Source: Scedosporium boydii (taxonomy: Eukaryota; Ascomycota; Sordariomycetes; Microascales; Microascaceae). From it: a DNA stretch of 64,000 nt. Positions 20,990-30,532 of the stretch are shown one piece after another. The DNA lies in NCBI GenBank assembly GCA_002221725.1, contig NJFT01000069.1:1-64000 (forward strand), in the 5' to 3' direction. The notes beneath the pieces are model-generated. The model made no database searches. It saw only the letters and a program-made list of their open reading frames with translations, and was not told the DNA's origin. The position numbers and the translations under genes are program-made. The number at the start of each line of letters is the position of its first letter. Position 1 is the stretch's first letter.

Positions 20990-23776
20990 TTAATCGTAAA
21001 TGTCCTCAGCCATCTCGCTGTCATCACCCATGATCTCATCAATAGCATCCTCCGCCTCATCGCTCATATTGTCATAGTCAGGCTCCAAGCTGGTATCCCT
21101 ATGATTAGGAAGGACCGTAATCTTTCCATCCTCAAGGCGCACCCTAGCTGTCTCGCCGTCCTTAATGGCGCCGCGAAGGATGTGAATGGCCAATTTGTTG
21201 AGCACCTCCTTCTCGATGAGACGGGACAGAGGCCTGGCACCGTAGACGGGCGAGTACCCGGCGCTAGCGAGGTAATCCTTTGCGTCCTCGTCAACGTCGA
21301 TGTGCACCTTGCGGTTGTTGTCGTAGAGACGTTGTTGCACCTCGTGCATGCGCAGGTCGACAATCTTGCGGATTTCGTCGCGCGTGAGCCGGTTGAAGAT
21401 GACGATCGAGTTGATACGGTTGAGGAACTCGGGGAGGAAGTAGTTGCGGAGCGCGTTCATGACCAGTTCGCGCGTCGTGGAGTCGATCTTGCGGCTGCGG
21501 CTCGCCGACTTGGTGAGGTACTCGGCGCCGAGGTTGGATGTCATGACGACAATGCAGTTCTTGGCGTCGACGACACGGCCTTGGCCGTCAGTGATGCGGC
21601 CATCGTCCATGAGCTGGAGCATGACCGTGAGAATTTCCTTGGCGGCCTTTTCCACCTCATCGAAGAGAAGGATGGAGAATGGCTTGCGGCGCAGGGCTTC
21701 GGTGAGCTGACCGCCCGCATCGTGGCCGACGTAGCCGGGGGGAGCACCGATGAGACGGCTGAGAGAGTGCCTCTCCTGGTACTCGGACATATCGAACCGG
21801 ATCATGGCCCGGGGGTCGTCGAAGAGGAACTCGGCCAGAGCCTTGGTAAGAAGCGTTTTACCGGTACCCGAAGGACCGCAGAAGAGGAAGCTAGGCGGCT
21901 GGTTGGGGTTGCTGAGACCGGATCGCTGGAGCCTGATGGCGTTGGCGACGGACTCGACGGCTTCCTTCTGGCCGACGACAACTTGGCTGAGTTCCTTTTC
22001 CATGTTGACGAGCTTCTCGATTTCGGTGGTCTTCAATCTAGTAACTGGAATACCCGTCCATCGAGAGACGATCTCGTTGATGTTATCAACAGTGACAACA
22101 TCGGTGACCATGGGGCCTTCGGCCTCGTCCGTCATCCTCAGGGAAGCGTCGGCGGCGGCCTTCTTCTCCTCCAATTTCTTGATGAGCATCTTCTGCTCAG
22201 GGATGGCACCGTATTTCAAGTCGGCAGCCTTGGCGTGGTCACCGTCGTATTCGGCGTCCTCCAACCTCTTGATAAACTCGTCGAGCTTGACCTTGGCGGC
22301 GTGGATCTCCTCACCACGCTTGATCTCGCTCTGGTACTTCTCCTTGAGCGGAGCGAGCTCTTCCTCGACGTTCTTGGCATCCTTGCGCGCCTCGGCGAGA
22401 CGGACTTGCGAGGCCTCGTCCTTTTCCTTCTCGAGGGCCTTGATCTCAATAAGGTACTGCCTAAGCTTACGCTCAAGTGAGTCGATGATCTCGGGCTGGG
22501 ATTCGCGAGCAACCTGGACGGCAGCGGCGGCTTCATCGACAAGGTCAATGGCCGAGTCAGGAAGACGACGAGTGGTGAGGTATCTGGCAGCAAGGTTTGC
22601 AGCAGCTACCAGGGCACCATCAAGAATGGTGACACGATGGTGGCGGTCGTATCGCTCCTTGAGACCTCGGAGAATGGAAATGGTTTCCTGGACGGTCGGC
22701 TCCTTGACAAGAACTTGTTGGAAACGACGCTCGAAGGCAGCGTCTTTCTCGACGTACTTGCGGTATTCGGCAAGGGTAGTAGCACCGATACAGTGAAGTT
22801 GGCCTCGGGCAAGCATGGGCTTGAGCAGATTAGCAGCGTCCATGCCACCCTCGCCAGCCGAGCCGGCACCCATGAGAAGGTGGATCTCGTCCACGAAGAG
22901 GACAATTGTATCCTTGGACTGCTCAATTTCCTTGAGCACGCCCTTCATCCTCTCCTCGAATTCACCTCGGTACTTGCTGCCGGCGACAAGAGCACCAACA
23001 TCAAGGGAGAGAAGCTTGCAGTGCTTCAAATTGTCTGGGACGTCGCGGTTTGCGATACGTTGGGCGAGGCCCTCGACGACGGTAGTCTTACCGACACCGG
23101 GCTCACCGATGAGGACGGGGTTGTTCTTCGTTCGTCGACTGAGGATACGAATGACCCGGCGGATCTCTTCTTCTCGGCCAATGACGGGATCCATCTTCTT
23201 ATCCCTAGCCATGGCGGTCATGTCGATGGTGAACTTGGCTAGGTTTTCGTGCTCCTCCTCGGTATCCGCCGTCTTGGAGTCGAGCCGCCTTGTTCCGCGG
23301 ATCTCACGGACGGCGTCTTGTACTAGCTTGGCCTTCGGGATCATAGCCTCCTTCAGGCAAGTCTGAATGTTCGGGTCCTCAGAGAGGGCAACAATGAGGT
23401 GGTCGACACCGATAAAAGTGTCCTTCTGGAGCTTTTGGAGCTCATTGGCCTTCTTGAGAACCGAGTGGAAGGAAGGAGCGAGACTGACGTTCTCCGGGGG
23501 AGGGTCCTGGCTGGGCAGCCGAACTAGCATCTTCTTCAGTGCCCTGTCGAAGGCTTGCGAGTCGCCGTGGGCTCGCTCGATGACTTGCCGGAACATTGTG
23601 GTGATGGCGCCGGGAACGGCATTCTGCTGATCCTTGGATTGATCTGGAAGAGGCTCGAGAAGAGCAACTGCAAGATGGACGGGGAGTAGTTGGGAGTGAG
23701 CGTATTGCTCGGCCAAGGCCATGGCATCTTCCACGGCCTTTTGGCCTCTATTTGTGAATTCCATGCGCGCCGCCAT
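20990..23776 (-). CDS. HSP104: Hsp104/ClpB-family disaggregase (Hsp98)
   Basis: Hexameric AAA+ chaperone that threads aggregated proteins through its central pore with Hsp70/Hsp40. One uninterrupted exon of 928 aa, the usual length. Order: Clp N-domain (1-150); AAA1 with Walker A GEPGVGKT (224-231), pore loop KYRGEF (~269-274) and Walker B VLFVDEIH (~292-299); coiled-coil middle domain (~420-550); AAA2 with Walker A GPSGTGKT (634-641), GYVG pore loop, Walker B ILLFDEVEK and sensor GARPL. The acidic C-terminus ends EDIYD rather than the DDLD of yeast Hsp104. The start ATG at 23776 has a purine-A context. It is divergent from MHR1 with 857 bases between starts. Confidence 0.98.
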   Translation of the reverse strand: MAARMEFTNRGQKAVEDAMALAEQYAHSQLLPVHLAVALLEPLPDQSKDQQNAVPGAITTMFRQVIERAHGDSQAFDRALKKMLVRLPSQDPPPENVSLAPSFHSVLKKANELQKLQKDTFIGVDHLIVALSEDPNIQTCLKEAMIPKAKLVQDAVREIRGTRRLDSKTADTEEEHENLAKFTIDMTAMARDKKMDPVIGREEEIRRVIRILSRRTKNNPVLIGEPGVGKTTVVEGLAQRIANRDVPDNLKHCKLLSLDVGALVAGSKYRGEFEERMKGVLKEIEQSKDTIVLFVDEIHLLMGAGSAGEGGMDAANLLKPMLARGQLHCIGATTLAEYRKYVEKDAAFERRFQQVLVKEPTVQETISILRGLKERYDRHHRVTILDGALVAAANLAARYLTTRRLPDSAIDLVDEAAAAVQVARESQPEIIDSLERKLRQYLIEIKALEKEKDEASQVRLAEARKDAKNVEEELAPLKEKYQSEIKRGEEIHAAKVKLDEFIKRLEDAEYDGDHAKAADLKYGAIPEQKMLIKKLEEKKAAADASLRMTDEAEGPMVTDVVTVDNINEIVSRWTGIPVTRLKTTEIEKLVNMEKELSQVVVGQKEAVESVANAIRLQRSGLSNPNQPPSFLFCGPSGTGKTLLTKALAEFLFDDPRAMIRFDMSEYQERHSLSRLIGAPPGYVGHDAGGQLTEALRRKPFSILLFDEVEKAAKEILTVMLQLMDDGRITDGQGRVVDAKNCIVVMTSNLGAEYLTKSASRSRKIDSTTRELVMNALRNYFLPEFLNRINSIVIFNRLTRDEIRKIVDLRMHEVQQRLYDNNRKVHIDVDEDAKDYLASAGYSPVYGARPLSRLIEKEVLNKLAIHILRGAIKDGETARVRLEDGKITVLPNHRDTSLEPDYDNMSDEAEDAIDEIMGDDSEMAEDIYD

Positions 23777-24633
23777 GGTTTCAAACTGGTAGTGTTTCGA
23801 ACTTCTTTCGTGAATGTGGTCGAGAGCAGTCGTGTTAGGTAGGAAGTAAGGTTTAACTTGATGGCAGAACTCCTTGGGTGTGGTTTAGAGTTCTGCAGGG
23901 TATCAAAGAGAGTGAGGTATTATGTAGATAGATCGAGGATTATCCTTTGCTGTCTAGCAGAAAGGCAATTGACCTTTTTTGTTTCGTTTGCTTTGCGTTT
24001 CCTTGTGTGATGTGTGAGGGGGTGTGTAAAAAGGAAGGAAGATGTCAGGCAGCAGGCGGAATCAGGGAAATTTATTTATCTACGGGGACCAGCAGGATCA
24101 AAACCTAATCGACAGGAGAGAAGATCTTCCAATGTTCCCGAAGCTGATGGTGGGCTGACCTTGGTACGAGAAGGGTCCGGCGGAAACGAGTGGACTCTGG
24201 TGCTTTGGTAGACGATTCTCGATGGGGCGCGAACCTACCAGAAGCTACTGAGGCGACAGTGATGTCAATGTGCTTTGGTGGGGTAAAGGAGCTCTGAGAC
24301 AGCGGAGAACCCCGCCTATGACGCCCTATCTGGTCTTGGCTGGCTGGGCTGACGGTGCCCGAGATGACTAAGCTAGAAGAGAACTAATTTTTTGGATGCG
24401 GCTGTTACAAGCTGCAAACACTTGTCAGGATAAAATATCACGTGAGAGCATAACGTCCCTTCCCGGCAAGCTCCGTCTTGGCTCGAGAGGTTGACGTCGG
24501 GATGGGAAGTTTTTGAGCTGCACCGATCACGCCTGCGAAAGACGCAGCAGACCATCTTAAATCAGCAATTGAACACGATCTTGGCCGGGCTGCTGTACCC
24601 GCAACGACGCACGCCCTTCCCTCCCCCCTCACG
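23777..24633. promoter_or_regulatory. Divergent promoter region, HSP104 / MHR1
   Basis: 857 bases separate the two start codons. It includes a two-unit heat-shock element at 24134-24143 (GTTCCCGAAG), an AGGGGG stress-response-type word at 24017-24022, and more TTC/GAA half-sites at 23810-23830 and 24120-24129 that are not in canonical spacing. TATA boxes are not clear. Confidence 0.55.
24134..24143. promoter_or_regulatory. candidate heat-shock element
   Basis: nTTCnnGAAn with perfect spacing, about 360 bases upstream of the HSP104 start. Two units are the minimum for Hsf1, and natural strong elements usually have three or more, so this is only a candidate. Confidence 0.4.
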
Positions 24634-25519
24634 ATGAGCGCGGTACCATTAACGAGGCCATCCCTGGTCTCCCAACTGTCGGTTGGCGTCTCCCGAATGA
24701 GCATACGGCAAGGCCATTACAAGGCACGCTACCGACAACCGAAGCCAGAGCTCACCGGCTACCCTGAAGGCTGGGGCGAGAAGATTTGGATCTTTCATGA
24801 AGTCAGGTCACATCAAGTTGTGTACTCGCACACGAAAGTACTAGATGTATGTTCTCTGTTAAAATTCTCGCCGGCTCATTCATGAGATTTATTGGTACAA
24901 GGGGACCGTGAAGAAGCAAGATGGAGAAAAGGTCCACTCAACTAACCACCACTCTCCTCTCCTCTATTTCTAGGTCTACAAAGCGATGAAGCAGCTCCCC
25001 TTCGCCGGGAAAAAGACCAAACCCGCCAAGATCCGAAAAGACCTCTGGCGCCACCTCGCCCTCGTACAATTCCCCGAAGGCAAGGGCGAAGTAGGCCGAT
25101 CCGTCTTCGCCAAGCTACGCGAGTTCCGGAAACGCCACGAGCTCGAATGGGACGACGATATGTTCTTCGAGAAGCGCGAGGACGGTGGGAAGAGGGTGCT
25201 CACGCGCCAGGAGAGGGGGATGAAAATTCGCGAGCAGGTGCCTAATGCGGTGGCCGATCTCGCCGCCGTGCTGGCTGGTATCGGAAAGTCGAACAAGATG
25301 TGGATAGAGGGCCAGGCGGAGGGAGTGCAGGACGCGGCGGAGGGTGCGGAGGCGCAGGGCAAATTGCATCAGGCTACGGTTTACTGGTCGAACGATAGAT
25401 TCAAGGCCCACGCGGAGAGTTGGACACCAAACGTGACGCATGATCTTTTGGAATCTGTGGCGGAGTCTCCGGCCCAAGTTCCAGCTGAGGGTGCTACGAC
25501 CGAAGGGCAATCTGCTTGA
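24634..25519 (+). CDS. MHR1: MHR1 / mitochondrial large-subunit protein mL67
   Basis: Fungal mitochondrial protein of the MHR1 family: a structural protein of the mitoribosome large subunit (mL67) also reported in yeast to act in mtDNA recombination and transcription regulation. Two exons, 24634-24846 and 24974-25519, give 252 aa. The conserved core is visible: GEKIWIFHEVRSHQVVYS, then after the 127-nt intron VYKAMKQLPFAGKKTKPAKI, RKDLWRHLALVQFP and KLREFRKRHELEW. The C-terminal ~60 residues are Ala/Glu/Gln-rich and variable. It shares a divergent promoter with HSP104. Confidence 0.88.
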
Positions 25520-25934
25520 GCTAGGAGCGTGTAAATGAAAAGGCGGACCGTGGTTGGATGGGGGGGAATTGGGGTGTGAGGAGAATGACCTTGCGGAATT
25601 AGAATCTGAAATCGTCTCATGCCCTTTTTGCGCCGATATGGCTGCAGCTGAGAGCAGATTCGTTCCGACGGGGACAGGACTCTTACGGTCACTCTGTATC
25701 ACCTATAATCGGTGACGAGAGGAGGAGAATCTGTACATGTACGACTAGAAACCAAATGTATAAGAGCACAAAACATCCTTGATTCTTGCTAGGGCGTCCC
25801 CTTTCCTGGTGGCTGTTTTATTTGAGCCATGCCTATTCCTATAAAGATGCAACAATGCTACCCGTTTACAAGAAAACATAGACTGAAAATCTCCTCTGCA
25901 TCTCTTTTTGTTGGAAAGTCAGACGCAACGCTTT
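25520..25934. other. Convergent intergenic, MHR1 / sulfotransferase-like
   Basis: 415 bases of 3' flank for both neighbours. Nothing else seen. Confidence 0.65.
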
Positions 25935-27366
25935 TTACCCAGTCCTCACAGGAACCTTGAGGGCAAACTGCTTGAGATATTCATAGTCGGCAATGTTGGC
26001 CTCGACAGTCTTGCGAATGACCTTTTGCGCCTCCTCGCCATACTTTTTCCTCCATTCCTCGTCTTCGGACTCGGAAGTGGAGTTTTTCTTCTCCTCGAAG
26101 TTAGCACTCGAACGAGAACTGAGGTAACGGATTAAGAAGAGGGTAAGAAACGAAAGGAGGAAAAAAATGTTTAACAGAACAGAGCCTACCTGGGCGTGAG
26201 TACGGGGTTTTAGCGACGAGCTACTAATAGCATCATTATGAAACCCATTCCACTTCTCGAAGGCCTCAGCGGCATGCACCGTATCATCCTCGCTCCAATT
26301 CAACATATTCGGCGAAAACGCAATGCCAACCCTCTCGCAATACGCCTTGATGGCACCCTCGGGGTTGTCAAGCATGTCATCCGCGTCAAGGACGACTAGG
26401 TTCTCCCTATCCACGACGCCCTCTGCGATGAGGTAGTCGAAGAGGCGGCGAAGCTCATCGTAGCCGGCTTCATTAGGCATGAAATGGTCGAAGTTCGTTA
26501 TTTGGTCGAGGGGGGGCACGGTGCAGCGGTAGTAGGAGGGGATGCTGCGTCGGGGGTGGCGGATGAGAAAAGTGAATTGGAAGCGGCGGAGGGAGTCGAG
26601 GGGGATGACGGTGGGGTTCTTGGGTTCTTCGGCAGCGGCGAGGGATGGAGGGATCTTGGCGGGTTTGCGGTCCGGCGGGAGGAGGTAGTAGGCTATGTCT
26701 TTGATGAAGATTTGTTTCTTTCCCTGTGGGTTGCGTGTAAGTTATCGGCCGTTGGGCATCGGCGGCTTGGGGCCGGAGACGGGACGGAGAAATGGAATTA
26801 GGACGGAGCGTTGGGTGGCCAACGGTCAAATAAAGCGCCGTCCGAACGAAGTCCCAAGAGTAGATCGGGATAAACCAAGGCCTGGAGCGGGAATATATCC
26901 CAAAAGGCATGTACCATCCCCGAATGCACTCGCATCCTCCCATGCAGCATAGCAGAAGAAAAAAAAAAAAAAAAAAAAAAAAAAACCAAGAGATTGGCCA
27001 GCAAATCAGGAACCAAGTAGGAACGACACGAAGAAAACATAGAGTCGAACCTCATCCACCAACTTTAGGACACTCCCAAGCACATCCGCATATGTCGTAT
27101 TAGCGAAGCCCGACTTTGCGCGGTACGCTTCGTCATTCTCGAAGCGCTCGCTCATACGCTCGGGCCCAAAGTAGAACGCATCACCGAAGGGCTCATGCAC
27201 GCATTCGAGCTTATCTCGACATGTCATGAAGACCTGTTTCACGGCCAAACATCGAGGTTAGTGCACATTGTAAACCCAAACAGAAAAGTGAAAAGACTCA
27301 TACCCTCTCGAAGGCTGTTGAGCAGGCGCGTGGGTGAGTGGCTGCGAAGATGGGTTTTGAGGTCAT
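25935..27366 (-). CDS. Sulfotransferase-like P-loop protein
   Basis: Cytosolic fungal protein of the sulfotransferase-like P-loop superfamily; substrate unknown. Exons 27366-27304, 27233-27051, 26723-26190 and 26093-25935 give 312 aa. The N-terminus MTSKPIFAATHPRACSTAFE carries the PAPS-binding-like loop (THPRACSTAFER), followed by CVHEPFGDAFY, FIKDIAYYLLPP, then FLIRHPRRSIPSYYR, which matches the 3'-phosphate-binding R..S motif of sulfotransferases, and a C-terminal domain with VLDADDMLDNPEGAIKAYCE. Intron 2 (327 nt, donor GTTCGA) is unusually long and contains a 27-A run. Intron 3 (96 nt) is in frame and open, so a 344-aa retained form is possible. No signal peptide. Confidence 0.8.
26959..26985. 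repeat. poly(A) tract inside an intron, 27 A
   Basis: Homopolymer in the second intron of the sulfotransferase-like gene (poly(T) on the transcribed sense strand, so it may serve as, or mimic, a polypyrimidine tract, though it lies about 230 bases from the acceptor). Confidence 0.85.
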
Positions 27367-29264
27367 AATGAAGAGAGTTGGTGTCAAGAAAGAGTGATCA
27401 GAAAAAAGTCTCAAAGAATTGAATCGGGAGGGAACAGAAGAGAACAGACAACCTTAACCTGAATGTAAGGGCTCAAGAGGTTATCAGACAAATTCAATTG
27501 GCTATTATGAGAAGTAGAGTCAATGATAGGACTGTTTCTCTTCTCGAGCCGAGCTAGAAAGTGGAAGTATCGATGTCTTGCCCAGGGCGGATGCGGAGGG
27601 GTGCTCTCGATATTTAGATTTCAGGAACCTTCACCCAAGCGGAACAAGCTAGCCAATCGAGCAAGGCACATGGAGATGTTTAAATACTAGTAGCAGCTAC
27701 AGTCTACAAAGTAGAACCGGGCAGACTGGACCCTCCATCATGGCTTTGGAGACGCCAAGTATACAACAATCGATACATCTTGAGGGGCGAAGGAGGAGTT
27801 GAGGACAATTGGAATTGGAGGTGAGGAGTTCCCCACAAGTTGTCCCACACCGTCTGCAGGATGATCAGGGACATGTGGTATTCTTACACTTAGAATCCCT
27901 GTTCTCCGACCCAATCGCAGCGTATTACTATTCAACTCATGTGAGAGAGGCGGGCTGCTTGGCTGCTTGACATTTGCAGTGAGCGAGGATTGTGAGGAAA
28001 AGGTCGGAGTGGCTCCTTCTCACCAAAAAAACTTAGAATAATCAGGTACGTCATCGGTGGAGGCCCTGCAGGTCAACTCGGGCAGGACCAACACACCCCA
28101 CGGGCCCAGGAACCAATAAGCCCAGGGCCTAACCACTTCTCTACCCACGCTAGAGCTTACGAAGGATTAGTAGTATACAACTGTGTGTATACAACTGTAT
28201 GTACATGCTGGAGGAAGTATAGTTCCCAAGTACGAGTACACATCGAGCTCCGAGCTATCACATTTATACTTTGTACGAAAGACTTGAGGAAGGAAGGTAG
28301 AGATCTAGTAGTGGACGAGGATCTGCAAAGTACACTTCGAGGTGCATGCCGCTTCGAGATCAGGACCAGGAAATCTTATCACAACCTTGGAAGTATCTCG
28401 CCTCGCGACCTCTTAACCGATCCGGACAGGCGAACAGGAGGGGAAAACCAGGGAAAGATGGATAATTGAAGAGAGTGAAAAGGAGGGAAAAGAAAAGAAA
28501 GGTTTCCCCCACGAGATTTACGTCATTTAATGTTGGTCACTCAATGCTCTTGAGCAGAACATTGATGTACAATCATCCTCCTGCGGGACGGGTTGGGGAT
28601 GACCGAGATTTAATATAAGATCTACACTTCCATCGTGTAAAGATGCGAGGGAGCAGCTCGGGGAAAAGTAAGGAGAAAGGCAATACAAAGAGAAAAAGAA
28701 AAAAATATCACAGGAACGACCTGCCAATTCCGGGATCACAGACGTGGGTTGTAGAATCTCTACCTTCCCAGTGATACTCTTGTGCGTCGGACAAGGCTAG
28801 AAGTGTCAGTCATGCTCGCCTTATCACAGCTTCGAAGTGGTGGGATGTCATGGGATAATCAGCAGGAATGCCAATATCCTAGTTCGTCAGGAGCTGCATC
28901 GGGAGTGAGGTATACTAATCCACAAGCTGAATGGTGAGTGGGGAGGTGTCAGAACCCGAAGCAGGCTGCCCATTGGAGGCTTATGAAGTTTCGGTGTTGG
29001 GATGTGCATGCAAATCGTCTGCAGGTAGGGATTTTGGCATGTGAGGTGGGAAAACCTGGTCAGTTCATGGTGGCAATGATAACAGCTCTTTCGGAGCTCG
29101 AGGGCATGGGGGTTTTTCTGGCTTTGGGAGCTCTTAAAATCCTCGCCTATTTGTAAACATTGACCTACCATTTGATGCGAATTAGCTGAAAGGAGACAGG
29201 TGTATCACGTTGGAACTGTCAGCGATTGGGTAGATTTGTTTTTGTCTCTTCCAATTTTTTTTTT
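27367..29264. other. Non-coding block, 1.9 kb
   Basis: Promoter of the sulfotransferase-like gene on one side and 3' flank of PHA2 on the other. Several GTAC-containing words occur at 28190-28340. No ORF with recognisable content. Confidence 0.6.
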
Positions 29265-30532
29265 CTAGCTGAGCTCTCTTGAGCCCCGACTATGGCTAGT
29301 TTGGCTGTACCAGCTTCCGAGCCACCTAGAGCTCTGCGCTACCCTCTCGACTTCCACTAGGGCCTCCCTCACTCCCGGGTCAAGATCATAGTGGCCCTCA
29401 ATCTCGACAAAGAAGAGATATTGGAACGCCGTGATGAGGCTAGGCCGACTATTAATCGTCGTCAAGTTCAGCTTTGCTTTCCTAAAGCAATCCAACACAT
29501 CTGCCAACGCTCCGGGTTCGTGGTGAGGCACTGTAAACGACACGAGAGACTTTGTCGTGCTCGAGCGAGGCAGCTTTCCCGTTTCCCCTTCTCCTTCCTT
29601 TGCCTCTTTTTCTGCTTCTCCGTCCGCTATTGGTCTCGGTACTTTGAGCTCCGGCCTAGTAGTCTTCTTGATGATGAAGAAGCGCGTAGTGTTGTCCTCG
29701 CGATCCTCGATCGACTTGGCGAGGACATCGACGCCGTAGACTTTCGCCGCAATCTCGCTCGAGATGGCCGCCGACGTACCCGTCTTATCCTCTTTAACCA
29801 TCTCTGCCGCCCGACTCGTCGAGCTCACATCGATAGTCTCAATACCCTTGAGATACGTCGACAGGAAAATCGAGCACTGGCCCCACGCCTGCGGATGCGA
29901 GTACAGCCTCGTAATGTGCTTCAGGCTACCCAGCGGTTTCGCCCGGGGCTTGAGCGGGTGAGGGTCCGCCAGCGTGGGCGTACAGGTGCCCGATCCGTCT
30001 CCGCCATCGTCGAGCGTGGGCGAGCGGTTCCGCTGGCCAAGGAGGAAGTGATGCACGTCGACGTACGCCTCGCCGCAGACGAAGATGTCAGGGCAGGTCC
30101 GGTAGCGGTTGGCGAGGTTGTCGAGGGTGAAGATGACGGGGCCGTTGGTTGAGTTTTCGAAGGGGACGACGCCGAAGTCTGCGTCGCCCTTTTGGACCAC
30201 CTCGAAGACTTCTATCTAGGGGGTTAGCTCGATGCGGGTGATGGAGCAGATAATGCAAATGAACTTACCGTCAATGTTCGTTGATGGCCTTAGATCGTAC
30301 TTGTCTCCGGGGAAGGACTGTAGAGCAGCCTATACAAGCTGTGTCAGTCAGATTCTTGCATATGCGTATTACGGCAGCAGAATCCCGCAGGCTGCTGCAG
30401 CCAGGGATAGCAGCAACTAACCTGGTGAGTGTAAGATGAGATCGGACCGAGGAATGCTACTATCGGCGTCCTCGCTATGCCGTTCTCAGCCGCATTCACG
30501 GCGTCGGCGACGTTGACTTGTTCTTCCAACAT
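29265..30532 (-). CDS. PHA2: Prephenate dehydratase
   Basis: Converts prephenate to phenylpyruvate, the committed step of phenylalanine synthesis. Three exons, 30532-30422, 30329-30269 and 30211-29265, give 372 aa. The start of the catalytic domain VAFLGPISSYTHQAALQSFP is rebuilt across intron 1, VVPFENSTNGPV is the conserved substrate motif, and the catalytic TRF triad appears in EDNTTRFFII. The regulatory ACT domain at the C-terminus contains PGALADVLDCFRKAKLNLT and a degenerate ESRP-type Phe-binding motif (NSRPS), so feedback inhibition by Phe is likely. A low-complexity insertion rich in Glu/Lys sits between the domains. The acceptor of intron 2 is chosen at CTAGATAG because the earlier AG breaks the frame. 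Confidence 0.93.

Noticed and set aside
20849..22480. 543-codon open frame antisense to HSP104
   Set aside because: It lies fully opposite the AAA+ coding sequence; codon bias of highly conserved genes leaves the opposite frame open. Its translation shows no family signature.
21750..22796. 348-codon plus-strand frame in HSP104
   Set aside because: Ser/Arg-rich shadow frame of the chaperone gene.
29391..30152. 253-codon open frame antisense to PHA2
   Set aside because: Mirror of the real prephenate dehydratase exon; Arg-rich with no motif.
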